From: Psychrobium sp. MM17-31 | Lineage (GTDB): Bacteria; Pseudomonadota; Gammaproteobacteria; Enterobacterales; Psychrobiaceae | Direction of reading: 5' to 3' | DNA length: 64,000 nt | Assembly (NCBI RefSeq): GCF_022347785.1 | Contig: NZ_JAKRGA010000004.1 | Coordinates: forward strand, 310,001 to 374,000 | Shown here: one piece after another, positions 1-8,799 of the stretch | Layout: every line of letters starts with the position of its first letter | How positions within the stretch are numbered: the first letter of the stretch is position 1 | The notes under the pieces: generated by a model | Database searches by the model: none | Told to the model about the DNA's origin: nothing | The model's input: the letters and a program-made list of their open reading frames with translations, nothing else | Translations under genes and position numbers: made by a program

Positions 1-603
1 GCTCTGATTAAACTGATCGATTTTCGATTGATGCTGCTGTTCACGCATCTGCAATAGTCCCAGTTCCCCTTCAGAGCTTTCAGAAAAACTGTCGTTTTTC
101 CACAGTAAATACTCTTGCTTAGAACCGAGGTAGGCGGCATTTTGCATTTGATCTAGAATTTCTAACTTTGACTGAATGCGAATGTCGTCGATGGAAAAGC
201 GATCGGCAAAATCTTTCTCTTGGTCGATCATGCCAATATCTTTCTTAAGCGCACTAATTTGTTGTTCAAGAGAAGCATTTTTTTCGGTAATTTCTTCCCG
301 TGTAATGGCTAGTTCATTGGTTTTTTCCTGCGCTTTAATCATCATGGCTTCGCCGTCGATGCGGGCGATAACGTCGCCTTTTTTAACGCGGGTAAATTCC
401 GGGGCTAGCCATGCGAGATTTTGCATACCACGCCTAGTCATGGGTGCCGAAATATTGGTGGCTTTGGCGGCAAATAGTTCACCTTTAGCAGGTACTTCAA
501 CCTCAAGTTTTTCCGTTGTTACTGTATAGAGCAGCGGCGTTGCTGTTTCATCTGAGCAAGCCATTAAACTGAGTAGGCTTGCGGCAATAATTAACTTTTT
601 CAT
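1..603 (-). CDS. HlyD/MacA-like efflux adaptor lipoprotein, C-terminus cut by window edge
   Basis: The reading frame is open from the ATG at 603 to the window edge (201 codons), so the C-terminal part is missing. It begins MKKLIIAASLLSLMAC, a lipoprotein signal with lipobox LMAC and lipidated Cys16. A biotinyl-lipoyl-like segment follows (VKKGDVIARIDGEAM, about residues 68-82) and then a long Glu/Lys/Gln-rich coiled-coil hairpin, the usual plan of periplasmic adaptors for ABC or RND exporters. Its ATG overlaps the stop of the preceding gene (ATGA at 603-600), so translation is probably coupled. It is the third adaptor-like gene in a row after the ATPase at 2716-3420. Permease genes are expected beyond the left edge but are not visible. 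The family is clear; the substrate is unknown. Confidence 0.85.
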   Translation of the reverse strand, partial: MKKLIIAASLLSLMACSDETATPLLYTVTTEKLEVEVPAKGELFAAKATNISAPMTRRGMQNLAWLAPEFTRVKKGDVIARIDGEAMMIKAQEKTNELAITREEITEKNASLEQQISALKKDIGMIDQEKDFADRFSIDDIRIQSKLEILDQMQNAAYLGSKQEYLLWKNDSFSESSEGELGLLQMREQQHQSKIDQFNQS

Positions 604-1754
604 AATGCGACCTTATCTCCCGCGCTCAGGCCATCTTTGATTATAACTTTTGTGCCGTTGACGGCTTTAATGTCTAAGGTAACGAGTTCATCCGACACTG
701 TTCCGACTCGAGTAACCTGCGGTTTACCATTGTTAATGTTAACGATAGAAGCTGGTAAAGTGAGTTGATCTTTAAGGGTGTCAGTGACGATATCAACGCG
801 TGCGGTCATACCGGGACGTAAACGAGAGTCACTGCTATCAAATGCAATAATAACGTCGAAAATCCGGCGCTTGTCTTGAAATGATTTATCGCGAAATACG
901 CGGCCTAGATTTTCAATCTTTCCTTCAATAACGATTTCTTGTGTGCCATCTAAGGTGATTTTTACCCGCTGACCAACAGCTACTTTACCGCTATCAGGTT
1001 CTGCCACTTGGGCTTTGAGCTGCATTTGTTCGATAACGGCAATCTCCATTACTGGCTGGCCAAATTGAACACTTTCACCAGCCGCTGGTTTTTCACCTTC
1101 CCAGTTACTGCGATAGATCACCATGCCATCGATAGGCGACTTAACATTAAGCTTGGTAATATCTTGTTGTAGTTCTTTGACTTCTCCCGTCAGGCGATTA
1201 ACTTTGGCGCTCATTTGCTTGATGTTCAACTTGTTGTTTGAACGATGAAAATCGAGTTTTTTGCGCGCCAAAAACAGGTCGTTTTTAGCGATGGTAAAGT
1301 CAATAACCGCTTTTTTACGATCATTTTCAGAGCGACTGTTATCTAGGATATTTGCCTTGCGCTCCGCCTTCTCATATTCCATTTCTTTTTCGGCAATGGC
1401 GAGAATCAACTCTTGCTCTTTTTCTGTCTCTTTAAGCTTTTTATTTTCTAGCTCTTTAACCGCGCGATCGAGATTGGCTTGTTTATCTACCATGCGATCT
1501 CGAACTTTTTTATCGTCAAACGCAATTAAAAACTGGCCCTTTTTTACCTTAGTATTTTCAGGAATAATCTGCTTGATAGGATATTGCCACATGCGAGAGA
1601 CCGACGGTGGCGCAATAATCGCAGTTTGCTTGGACTCAAGTTCACCACTGGCGTTAACCACAAGTTCAACATCTTCTACTGTCACTTCTTGGGTTGGAGC
1701 TTGCTCACAACCAGCTAGCAATAATAGCCCGATGATAGGAAACAGTTTTTTCAT
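600..1754 (-). CDS. HlyD family efflux periplasmic adaptor, lipoprotein
   Basis: The 384-residue protein has a lipoprotein signal (MKKLFPIIGLLLLAGC, lipobox LAGC, Cys16), so it should be anchored in a membrane facing the periplasm. Residues around 55-80 form the first half of a lipoyl-like domain (VKKGQFLIAFDDKKV). A strongly charged coiled-coil hairpin spans about 80-200, followed by the second lipoyl half (VKSPIDGMVIYRS) and a beta-barrel/membrane-proximal region ending near LRPGMTARVDI. This is the MacA/HlyD architecture, which links an inner-membrane exporter to an outer-membrane channel. The gene overlaps both neighbours by 4 bases, indicating one transcript read from the ATPase gene toward the left edge. 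The transported molecule cannot be read from the sequence; the divergent small peptide at 3700 is a candidate. Confidence 0.9.
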   Translation of the reverse strand: MKKLFPIIGLLLLAGCEQAPTQEVTVEDVELVVNASGELESKQTAIIAPPSVSRMWQYPIKQIIPENTKVKKGQFLIAFDDKKVRDRMVDKQANLDRAVKELENKKLKETEKEQELILAIAEKEMEYEKAERKANILDNSRSENDRKKAVIDFTIAKNDLFLARKKLDFHRSNNKLNIKQMSAKVNRLTGEVKELQQDITKLNVKSPIDGMVIYRSNWEGEKPAAGESVQFGQPVMEIAVIEQMQLKAQVAEPDSGKVAVGQRVKITLDGTQEIVIEGKIENLGRVFRDKSFQDKRRIFDVIIAFDSSDSRLRPGMTARVDIVTDTLKDQLTLPASIVNINNGKPQVTRVGTVSDELVTLDIKAVNGTKVIIKDGLSAGDKVAL

Positions 1755-2716
1755 TTGCTTTGCTCCTTAGCATCGTCAAAGGAGATTTGGCCACTCATGC
1801 CCGGTAAGATTTTCAAGCCATTAGGATTGCTAAAAGCGAATTTTGTACGGTAATAAACATCATTGCCCCATTCTTTGCGGGCTTCTGGTTGAGTCGATAT
1901 TTCGGTGAGTGTGGTTTGCATTGGCTGCTTTAAGTAGGCGTCTAATGTCAGAGTTGCTTTGGCATTTATTTTGAGGTGCTGATAATCGACTTCGTGTACC
2001 CAGGCTTCCATGTATAGCCCATTTAATGAAGGTATTTCAGCTATTAGCCAAGATGGTTGTGCCGTCATGCCAACAAAGACTTTCTCGCCGTTCCAAGGGT
2101 GATTGGCGTAAATAACTGGGCCAGAACGTTCGGCACGCAATCCCATTTTACCAAGTTTACTGCGGTTATAATTCAGCGTTTTCTTAAGTTGGCTAATCGA
2201 GAGTTGTTGTTTGTTGAGGGATACTTTATTAGTAACTTTAGTTTGCGCTAGTTGCTCCTTTGATTTTGCAGCCTCTACTAGTGCTTTCTCATAGTTGAGT
2301 TGGTTCTGCTGATAATCGTATTCGCTAAGGTGCTCTTTGCTGACGTTCGCATCAATTCGCGCTTTTTCGAGGATAAGTTGGCTTCGTTTGTGATTAAATT
2401 CCGCCTCTAATAAGTCTTGTTCAGCCTTGCCCTGTAAACGGAAAAGTTCTTCTTCTGCCGCTAGTAAGCTATCAGTGGTTTGCTCAATGGTACTTTCGAT
2501 AGAGCTGCCATCAAACACCACAACTAAATCGCCTTCCTTCGCAATGTCACCTTCAGGCAGCATCCATTGAACTTGTACCCGCCAGTTGTCAGTTTTAGGC
2601 GAGAAAAAAGATTGATTGTCACCGGCTTTCACTTGGCCAGTAAAAATTATGGCATCGTTGGCGATAGCGTTACTTGATGTCAGCAGTAATAATGCTGACA
2701 AAGTTGATTTCAACAT
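1751..2716 (-). CDS. HlyD family secretion adaptor, non-lipidated
   Basis: This 321-residue protein has a cleavable-type signal peptide (MLKSTLSALLLLTSSNAIA) without a lipobox Cys, unlike the two adaptors after it. It contains a lipoyl-like segment (IAKEGDLVVVFDGSSI, about 60-75), a coiled-coil hairpin at about 78-185 rich in Gln/Glu/Lys, and a C-terminal barrel ending LPGMSGQISFD. It is shorter than typical MacA (about 370 residues). It overlaps the ATPase stop by one base and the following adaptor by four. Three consecutive adaptor genes with one ATPase is an unusual stoichiometry; they may form a mixed adaptor ring or serve separate permeases lying off the window. The family call is firm; the division of labour is inference. 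Confidence 0.85.
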   Translation of the reverse strand: MLKSTLSALLLLTSSNAIANDAIIFTGQVKAGDNQSFFSPKTDNWRVQVQWMLPEGDIAKEGDLVVVFDGSSIESTIEQTTDSLLAAEEELFRLQGKAEQDLLEAEFNHKRSQLILEKARIDANVSKEHLSEYDYQQNQLNYEKALVEAAKSKEQLAQTKVTNKVSLNKQQLSISQLKKTLNYNRSKLGKMGLRAERSGPVIYANHPWNGEKVFVGMTAQPSWLIAEIPSLNGLYMEAWVHEVDYQHLKINAKATLTLDAYLKQPMQTTLTEISTQPEARKEWGNDVYYRTKFAFSNPNGLKILPGMSGQISFDDAKEQSK

Positions 2717-3420
2717 TAGCTAACCTCACGCTTGGTAGTATAGTTTTGTGTTTGTTTGTCTTCGATAACTACGCCGTCTTTCATGCGAATAATGCGCTGG
2801 GCATATTCGGCAATATCTTCTTCGTGGGTCACCATGACAATGGTTTGTCCTTGTTGGTGAAGCTCGGTCAATAAATCCATGATTTCGTAGGAGGTTTTAC
2901 TGTCGAGGTTACCTGTCGGCTCGTCGGCGAAAATAACTTGTGGTCGGTTAACCAAGGCGCGGGCAATTGCAACACGCTGACGTTGACCACCCGACATTTC
3001 AAAAGGCTTGTGATGGGAGCGTTGGGCAAGTCCAACTTTTTCAAGCATTTCCATGCCGCGTTTTTTGGCTTCTTCTGGTGTAACGTCACTGTAGCGAAGC
3101 GGTAAGATCACGTTATCTAATGCCGATAACCGAGGCAATAAATGGAAAGTTTGGAAGATAAAACCGATTTTTTGATTGCGAATTTTCGACAGTGACACAT
3201 CGTCGATATCGGATATTAGTTGGTTGTCGAGTCGGTAATCTCCGCTGCTAGGGCTGTCCAAGCAACCGAGGATATTCATAAAGGTGGATTTACCGGAACC
3301 GGAAGTGCCCATTACGGCGACAAACTCGTTTTCTGCGATAAACAAAGAGACTTCTTTGAGGGCGTTAACGCGGGTTTCACCACTGCCGTAACAGCGACTA
3401 ATATTGTCGACTTTAATCAT
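2716..3420 (-). CDS. ABC transporter ATP-binding protein, MacB/LolD type
   Basis: This 234-residue nucleotide-binding subunit has every ATPase motif: Walker A GTSGSGKST (about 38-46), Q-loop (FIFQTF, about 88), signature MSGGQRQRVAIARAL (142-156), Walker B VIFADEPTG and H-loop His199. The sequence is typical of the MacB/LolD/SalX group, which pairs with FtsX-like permeases and powers export or extraction rather than import. It is the first gene of a leftward operon with three HlyD-type adaptors and lies about 280 bases from the divergent secreted-peptide gene at 3700. No permease is in the window, so the transporter is seen only in part. It may export a peptide, a lipid or a toxic compound. 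Confidence 0.9.
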   Translation of the reverse strand: MIKVDNISRCYGSGETRVNALKEVSLFIAENEFVAVMGTSGSGKSTFMNILGCLDSPSSGDYRLDNQLISDIDDVSLSKIRNQKIGFIFQTFHLLPRLSALDNVILPLRYSDVTPEEAKKRGMEMLEKVGLAQRSHHKPFEMSGGQRQRVAIARALVNRPQVIFADEPTGNLDSKTSYEIMDLLTELHQQGQTIVMVTHEEDIAEYAQRIIRMKDGVVIEDKQTQNYTTKREVS

Positions 3421-3699
3421 TTAAACATCCTGTTATGACTATTGTTTTAGAACGCATTGTATACAAATTTAATTATTTTAGTAGTGGAGCTTATTTCTAC
3501 ACATCTTATGTGTTGATGACAAATGACTTTAAAATTAATTATTTACAAAATGTAAAATAAGAATTATTGTTATTTGGCGTTATGGAAGACGATTTAATTA
3601 ATTCGAGACGATGCAGTACTTTCAACCGAAGTTGTTTAATGCAGTATTGACTCTGACGTAATGCAAAATATTAATTAAAATAAAAAAAGGATTATAAAA
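3421..3699. promoter_or_regulatory. Divergent AT-rich intergenic region of exporter and small peptide
   Basis: This 279-base spacer separates the leftward ABC/HlyD operon from the rightward small secreted protein, so it should hold both promoters. It is very AT-rich (many ATTAATTA-like runs). The small gene has a purine-rich AAAAAAAGGA Shine-Dalgarno just before its ATG. I could not single out a -35/-10 pair with confidence. Confidence 0.4.
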
Positions 3700-3942
3700 A
3701 TGACTTTAAAGAAAAAAGCACTATTAGCTAGTATTTTTGCAACCGCTGTTTCATCTTTCGCTTATGCTGCATTCCAACCAACTCATCATGTAGAGATTGA
3801 GTATTATAGTGATGCTGCAAAGACTAAACATGTTGGTTCAAGAATTCATACGTGTACTGGACGAACATTTGGTTCTGGTAGTACATCTCAGTATTTTGTC
3901 GTTGAAACAACATTCGCGTGTAATCGCGGCGGTGAGCTATAG
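3700..3942 (+). CDS. Small secreted protein, DUF6289-like
   Basis: The 80-residue product has a clear signal peptide (KKKALLASIFATAVSSFAYA, cleavage near residue 23), leaving a mature polypeptide of about 57 residues. The mature part contains EIEYYSDAAKTKHVG and two cysteines, Cys52 in THTCTGR-like context (IHTCTGR) and Cys74 near the C-terminus, which could form one disulfide. The EYYSD-x-x-VG-x-C-x-GR pattern resembles small proteins named DUF6289, a resemblance recalled and not searched. The gene stands alone, has a good terminator at 3957-3984, and is divergent from an ABC/HlyD export operon. That arrangement suggests, but does not prove, that the protein is the exporter's cargo or inducer. 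Its function is unknown. Confidence 0.8.
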   Translation: MTLKKKALLASIFATAVSSFAYAAFQPTHHVEIEYYSDAAKTKHVGSRIHTCTGRTFGSGSTSQYFVVETTFACNRGGEL

Positions 3943-3956
3943 TTCGCGTTTTTTCT

Positions 3957-3984
3957 GAAGCGGATTTATTCCGCTTCATTTTTA
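3957..3984 (+). terminator. Rho-independent terminator of the small secreted protein gene
   Basis: GAAGCGG at 3957-3963 pairs with CCGCTTC at 3971-3977 around an ATTTATT loop, followed by a T-rich tract. It begins 15 bases after the stop codon. Confidence 0.8.
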
Positions 3985-4088
3985 TCTTTTCTTACATTCT
4001 TATTAATTTTAATACCTATTATTTCTAGGGCATTAATTGGAAATTCGCTATAATTAGCGCCAATTTGTTGGGCTTATTTGGAATTTTC

Positions 4089-6518
4089 ATGTCGAATTCA
4101 CTTTCACACTGGGTTAATGTTTTACGCTGGCCAGTGCGTTTATTGGTTAAGAGTAAATTAGTGCCGCGCGATCCTTGTGCAGAACTTGGCATCGATCCTC
4201 AAAAACCAGTGATTTATATTCTTAAGACGGAATCAGTTACAGATTTAATCGCCCTTGAGCGCATCGCTAAATCACTTGGACTTCCCAACCCTAATACGCC
4301 AATTACCATTGGCGGCAAAGAGATCCCGCGTTATTTTTCTGTCTATGGTCGCATGCCTTTTATCGGTAAAGCCGCCCCGCAAGATGAAAAATCAATCGCT
4401 CAATTTAGTGAGTTGGTGCATCTATTAAGAGATGAAAAGCAACATGATATACAGCTGGTTCCTGTCGCACTGTTTTGGGGGCGTAAGCCTGGCAACGAAG
4501 ATAGTTCGGTAAAATCGGCTGTTTTAGAAGACGATCAAGCGTCATGGCTGCGTAAATTAATGATGGTGCTATTTTTAGGGCGCGATAATTTTGTCCGCTT
4601 TAGCCAACCCATTTCAATGACTCAAATGTTAGATGGTCGTAGCAGTGATGAGCGCATTGCTCATAAGTTATCTCGCTTAGCACGCTTTCATTTTTATCGC
4701 TTAGCGCAAACCATGCTTGGCCCCAAGTTGGTTTATCGCAATTCATTAGATAAGCGCATTATTAAATCATCAGCATTAGCACCAGTGATGGAAGAGTATG
4801 CCGCGCAAAAGAATTTAACCACTGAACAAGTTCATGCCGAAGTGGCTAAGTTGGTGGATGAAATCGCGGCTAATTATTCGGAACGATTGTTGCGAATTGG
4901 CGATCGCGTATTGTCTTGGTTGTGGAATAAGCTTTACAAGGGTATCAGCATTTCGAATGCCGAACGGGTGAGGCAATTATCGCAAGACGGTGAAGAAATA
5001 ATTTATGTGCCTTGTCACCGCAGCCACATGGATTACTTACTACTGAGTTACGTAATTTACCGTCAAGGCATGGCGCCACCGCATATTGCGGCGGGTATTA
5101 ACTTGAGTTTTTGGCCAGCAGGGCCAATTTTCCGCCGTGGTGGTGCGTTTTTCATGCGCCGTACCTTTAAAGGTAACAAGCTGTATGCGGCAGTATTTAG
5201 AGAATATCTCCATCAATTGTTTAACAATGGCTATTCTGTGAAGTACTTTACTGAAGGTGGCCGCTCTCGCACGGGACGCTTGCTCAATCCTAAAACTGGG
5301 ATGGTGGCAATGACTGTGCAGGGATTATTGCGTGGTATTGAGCGCCCGATTACCTTAGTGCCGGTTTATTTAGGTTATGACCACGTGATGGAAGTGAGTA
5401 CTTATCACGGCGAATTGAAAGGTAAATCGAAAGAGAAAGAGTCGATGGGGCAAGTATTTAAAACGCTTCGTAAGCTCAAAAATTTCGGTCGTGCTTATGT
5501 GAATTTCGGCGAGCCGATTTCTCTCAATAAATACTTAGATCAAAACGTAGCCGAGTGGCGCGATTCCATCGACCCTATTGAACTGCAAAAACCGAGCTGG
5601 TTAACACCGACAGTTAATGATATTGCCAATCGGGTGATGACTAACATTAACAACTGTGCAGCAGTTACGTCTATTACGTTAACCGCGCTGGCTGTGCTGG
5701 GTGTTGAGCGCCGTGCTATCGCTAAAAACAATCTGGTTAGTCAGCTCGATTGGTATCTAGACTTGTTGCGCAGTGTTCCTTATACCGACGGCGTAACAGT
5801 GCCAGAAGTTTCTGGTGCAGAGCTGTTAGAGCAAGCTATCGAGTTAGATAAATTCACTGTCACTAATGACGAACTTGGTGATGTGATAAGCCTGAGCGCT
5901 TCTGGTGCTGTCACTATGACCTACTATCGCAACAACATCCTCCATTTGTTTGCGCTACCATCTTTAGTTGCTGCTGGTTTGGTGTATAAAAACTTCACCA
6001 CCAAAGCGCAGTTACAAGATTTAGTGCATAGTTTATATCCACTGATTCAAAACGAGTTATTCCTCGGTTTCGAGCAATCGGATTTAAATGATTACGTCGA
6101 TGCTATAGTAGATAACCTGAAGCAAGCGGGACTGATTGAGCTTAATGACCAGCAAATTAGTGTCAATAGTAACACTAAAACACAGTTGATTATTATGGCG
6201 CAGCATATTCAAGAGACGCTACAACGCTATGCGATTGTTCTTAAGATCATGCAGAAGAAGCCAACAATAGAGCGTTCGGCGCTAAGCCATGACAGTCATG
6301 TGCTAGCGCAGCGTTTATCGAATATTCACGGTATTAACGCCCCTGAGTTTTTCGATAAGAATGTGCTATCTACTTTCATCACTGGGCTTAAAGAGTTGGA
6401 CTACTTTACTGGCGAGCAAGATGAGCACAATAGCGAAGAAGTTGCACTGCTGGTAGATACTGTAACAGGGCTATTACGACCAACAGTGTTAGCGACGATT
6501 AAAGCGAGTTTAAATTAG
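4089..6518 (+). CDS. plsB: Glycerol-3-phosphate acyltransferase PlsB
   Basis: PlsB transfers an acyl group from acyl-CoA or acyl-ACP to position 1 of sn-glycerol-3-phosphate, the first step of phospholipid synthesis at the inner membrane. The product from the ATG at 4089 is 809 residues, matching the family (about 800). It carries block I HRSHMD (near residue 309) and block III EGGRSRTGR (near 389), the acyltransferase catalytic and glycerol-3-phosphate-binding motifs. The N-terminus MSNSLSHWVNVLRWPVRLLV followed by KSKLVPRDP aligns with the E. coli start region. The frame is open upstream to a TTG at 4065, but that would add eight residues not seen in the family, so ATG 4089 is preferred; neither start has a strong Shine-Dalgarno. 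It is a single-gene unit here. Confidence 0.97.
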   Translation: MSNSLSHWVNVLRWPVRLLVKSKLVPRDPCAELGIDPQKPVIYILKTESVTDLIALERIAKSLGLPNPNTPITIGGKEIPRYFSVYGRMPFIGKAAPQDEKSIAQFSELVHLLRDEKQHDIQLVPVALFWGRKPGNEDSSVKSAVLEDDQASWLRKLMMVLFLGRDNFVRFSQPISMTQMLDGRSSDERIAHKLSRLARFHFYRLAQTMLGPKLVYRNSLDKRIIKSSALAPVMEEYAAQKNLTTEQVHAEVAKLVDEIAANYSERLLRIGDRVLSWLWNKLYKGISISNAERVRQLSQDGEEIIYVPCHRSHMDYLLLSYVIYRQGMAPPHIAAGINLSFWPAGPIFRRGGAFFMRRTFKGNKLYAAVFREYLHQLFNNGYSVKYFTEGGRSRTGRLLNPKTGMVAMTVQGLLRGIERPITLVPVYLGYDHVMEVSTYHGELKGKSKEKESMGQVFKTLRKLKNFGRAYVNFGEPISLNKYLDQNVAEWRDSIDPIELQKPSWLTPTVNDIANRVMTNINNCAAVTSITLTALAVLGVERRAIAKNNLVSQLDWYLDLLRSVPYTDGVTVPEVSGAELLEQAIELDKFTVTNDELGDVISLSASGAVTMTYYRNNILHLFALPSLVAAGLVYKNFTTKAQLQDLVHSLYPLIQNELFLGFEQSDLNDYVDAIVDNLKQAGLIELNDQQISVNSNTKTQLIIMAQHIQETLQRYAIVLKIMQKKPTIERSALSHDSHVLAQRLSNIHGINAPEFFDKNVLSTFITGLKELDYFTGEQDEHNSEEVALLVDTVTGLLRPTVLATIKASLN

Positions 6519-6562
6519 TCGATTTGAGGCCAAATGAGAATTACTCTTATCGACCTACGGCG

Positions 6563-6580
6563 TGTAAGATATATCTCACA
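6563..6580 (+). promoter_or_regulatory. GacA/UvrY-type box upstream of the CsrB-like RNA
   Basis: TGTAAGATATATCTCACA matches the GacA/UvrY/VarA upstream activating sequence (TGTAAG-N6-CTTACA) with one mismatch in the right arm. It lies about 170 bases before the predicted RNA start, a distance comparable with csrB/rsmZ promoters. Confidence 0.7.
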
Positions 6581-6749
6581 AATACGTGCGTAAATACGCT
6601 AGGCGTTGTGAAATATAGCCGTTAATAAAATGTTAAGCCCATGATTTTAAATTGATATTTGTAGTTTTGTTTTGGTTTTATCGCTGAGCGTAAAAATTAA
6701 TTTAAAAAAGCATATCGCCACATTAGCGTGATTCCCATAATATTAATCA

Positions 6750-6952
6750 CAGCTAGGAAGCACAGAGCAAAAGGAAATGCTCACCTTGTCAGGGAAAGGA
6801 AGTACAGACAGACGCTAGGAAGGTGTCAAAAAGGGATGCTAAGGACTGGCTCGCTAGGATGGCGAAAGTACTAATGGATTGGTATTTAACTCAGCGGATG
6901 AAAGCTCTCACGGAAAGAGAGAAAAGGCACAACTTCGGTTGTGCCTTTTTTT
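6750..6952 (+). ncRNA. csrB: CsrB/RsmZ-type regulatory RNA that sequesters CsrA
   Basis: This intergenic segment has no convincing ORF but carries 11 GGA triplets in about 155 bases, several as AGGA, AAGGA or GGGA (for example at 6756, 6773, 6798, 6817, 6842, 6857, 6896). It ends in a strong Rho-independent terminator: AAAGGCACAAC, a TTCGG-type loop, GTTGTGCC and a T7 run. Repeated GGA in loops is the hallmark of CsrB/CsrC/RsmY/RsmZ RNAs, which titrate the translational repressor CsrA. A plausible -10 CATAAT lies at 6736-6741, placing the start near 6750. About 200 nt is shorter than E. coli CsrB (about 370) and longer than RsmZ (about 120). The GacA box at 6563 supports the call. The exact 5' end is inferred. 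Confidence 0.8.
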
Positions 6953-6956
6953 ATGC
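6930..6956 (+). terminator. Terminator of the CsrB-like RNA
   Basis: The arms GGCACAAC and GTTGTGCC enclose a TTCG-type tetraloop and are followed by seven T residues. This is a strong intrinsic terminator. Confidence 0.85.
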
Positions 6957-7142
6957 TCATGGATGAGCGGTATGCCGCGATGCCATGGATGGCAAGGAGC
7001 GGCGATATTCAGGATGAATAGTATCTCGCGGTGCCATGGCAGAAAATCTGTTCCAGACAGTTTTGTTTCAAAAGAGCCTAAGTACCTACATCCATGTAGG
7101 CACAGACTTTATGCTCCTGCAAAGTCTAAGTTTTTCGCACCA
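6957..7142. repeat. Intergenic palindromic repeat cluster, copy 1
   Basis: The stretch between the csrB-like terminator and the ubiA stop holds short palindromes around CATGGATG and CCATGG. It then carries a unit TAAGTACCTACATCCATGTA followed by GGCACAGACTTTATGCTCCT and GCAAAGTCTAAGT (about 7077-7131). The same unit appears before epmA at 55537-55624. No coding gene is supported here. Confidence 0.65.
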
Positions 7143-8012
7143 TCACATTCCCACCAGCAAATAATGAATGGCTATCGCTGCGAACAGTACCCAGCCAACA
7201 TGGTTATTGGCTAAAAATGCTTTAAAACACCGCTCTCGATCGCGCTCTTTGGTTTGTATAAACTGAATTGCGAACAGCACGGTCATTACAGCGAGGCCAA
7301 CGTAATAAACTGCGGATAAACTCTCTAATAAACCTACTTGAATCAAGCAGCCTAAGGTGGTGAGTTGGAGTAACGCAATGGCAATACGATCGTATTGGCC
7401 AAACAAAATCGCAGTCGATTTTACGCCGAGCTTTAAATCATCATCGCGGTCTACCATTGCATAATAGGTGTCATAAGCGACTGTCCACGCGAGATTAGCA
7501 CTAAATAGCCACCACATACTGGTTGGTAGTTCATTGCTTTGCGCAGCAAAGGCCATTGGGATTGACCAGCCAAATGCGGCGCCAAGGACGACTTGAGGCA
7601 AATGCGTGTAACGCTTCATGAATGGGTAGGTGGTTGCCAGTGCTACAGCGACAAAAGACAGGCCGATGGTCAGACTGTTCATGGTTAGCACCAATAAAAA
7701 TGATGCGAGTAGTAAGCCAAAGAACAAGGCTAACGCTTCTTTACTCGACACCACGCCAGTCGCTAATGGCCGCTGCGCCGTACGTTTCACCTTGCCATCG
7801 ACTTTGCGATCGGCAAAGTCATTAATAACACAGCCTGCAGAGCGCATCATAAAAACGCCTAGGGTGAACACAATAAAAACATCAAGACTTGGTAGGCCGT
7901 CTGCACTTAGCCACAACGCCCAGTAGGTTGGCCATAATAAAAGTAGCGAGCCAATGGGTTTGTCTAACCTCATTAGCTGAATAAAGCCTTGGAATTTAGC
8001 TGCTGACATCAT
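7143..8012 (-). CDS. ubiA: 4-hydroxybenzoate polyprenyltransferase UbiA
   Basis: UbiA attaches the polyprenyl tail to 4-hydroxybenzoate in ubiquinone synthesis, in the inner membrane. The 289-residue product from ATG 8012 has the two Asp-rich prenyl-diphosphate-binding motifs of the family, [15 protein letters not shown] and [13 protein letters not shown], and eight to nine hydrophobic segments. The ATG at 8012 overlaps the ubiC stop (8011-8009), and a second ATG follows immediately. The frame stays open upstream inside ubiC, but that extension would be in-frame antifamily sequence and is rejected. It forms an operon with ubiC, which supplies its substrate. Confidence 0.96.
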   Translation of the reverse strand: MMSAAKFQGFIQLMRLDKPIGSLLLLWPTYWALWLSADGLPSLDVFIVFTLGVFMMRSAGCVINDFADRKVDGKVKRTAQRPLATGVVSSKEALALFFGLLLASFLLVLTMNSLTIGLSFVAVALATTYPFMKRYTHLPQVVLGAAFGWSIPMAFAAQSNELPTSMWWLFSANLAWTVAYDTYYAMVDRDDDLKLGVKSTAILFGQYDRIAIALLQLTTLGCLIQVGLLESLSAVYYVGLAVMTVLFAIQFIQTKERDRERCFKAFLANNHVGWVLFAAIAIHYLLVGM

Positions 8013-8638
8013 AATAAGTTCTTTGAATAAGCGTAACTGGCGGGAAGAAAAAATTCGACGACGCATAGCGGCAGATCTTGGAGGTAAAACATCGAACGAC
8101 GGCCCCAAATAGTTTGCTGAGACGGTAACAATAACTGCTGACTCATCATGGCAAGCGGCGATAAATCGTTAAATTGGCACACTTCGATGGTGCTGCGGCG
8201 CATGCTTGGATCGCTAAACAAAATCTCACCAAGTGATGTATTACCTAGAGTCGCTAATTGCTCGTTGGCGTGATTGAGCGTCTCGCGAGGGATCAGCGTG
8301 CGCGCGTACACTTGCGCTTGCTCATCGCACACCAGCAAAACTTCTCGGCATGCAATATCCCCAGAGGCAAAGAGCTCTTGCTCTTGAGGGGATAACTGAG
8401 ATTGCGACTGATTCAGCACGATAACTTCAAAATGATTACTGTGATTGACAAGGCGCTTGGTTAGCGAAGCACTATCAAATAGCCAGTTGCTTAATGGTTC
8501 GCTTAACGCTGGTAGGTTTTCGCATTGAGCGTCTAACCAATGAGCGGTCAAACCGCGCTTGAATGGCATAGTAATTGAATGATAATTAGGCACTATCTTA
8601 GTACAAGATTTTGACGGTGCTTGTGGTATTGAAGTCAC
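8009..8638 (-). CDS. ubiC: Chorismate pyruvate-lyase UbiC
   Basis: UbiC removes pyruvate from chorismate to give 4-hydroxybenzoate, the committed ubiquinone precursor. The 209-residue product has the family landmarks LTKRL (near residue 58), the conserved Arg in VYARTLIP, the GRRSMF motif and the C-terminal [11 protein letters not shown], which corresponds to ELFLPASPLY in E. coli. The ORF is longer than E. coli UbiC (165 residues); part of the excess is N-terminal. An internal ATG at residue 24 ([11 protein letters not shown], about 8569) is a credible alternative start. It is followed with a 4-base overlap by ubiA, whose substrate it makes. Confidence 0.93.
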   Translation of the reverse strand: MTSIPQAPSKSCTKIVPNYHSITMPFKRGLTAHWLDAQCENLPALSEPLSNWLFDSASLTKRLVNHSNHFEVIVLNQSQSQLSPQEQELFASGDIACREVLLVCDEQAQVYARTLIPRETLNHANEQLATLGNTSLGEILFSDPSMRRSTIEVCQFNDLSPLAMMSQQLLLPSQQTIWGRRSMFYLQDLPLCVVEFFLPASYAYSKNLL

Positions 8639-8799
8639 ATTGTCTAACTGTCGAAAAATAATGGCCTTATTATGCGTCAGCTAACACTAAAAATCATGTG
8701 AAAGTGGTGAATTAATTGCTAAAAACGACGCTTGGCTTTACCATTAACAACAAGTTAAAACGTTGTGAAGTTTAAGAAAAAGATTTTGGGGAGTGGATT

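Noticed and set aside
176-529. Plus-strand ORF in the first adaptor gene
   Set aside because: It is antisense to an intact HlyD-like frame with signal peptide and lipobox, and has no ribosome site.
4065-4088. TTG start of plsB at 4065
   Set aside because: The ATG at 4089 matches the family N-terminus; the extra eight residues have no counterpart.
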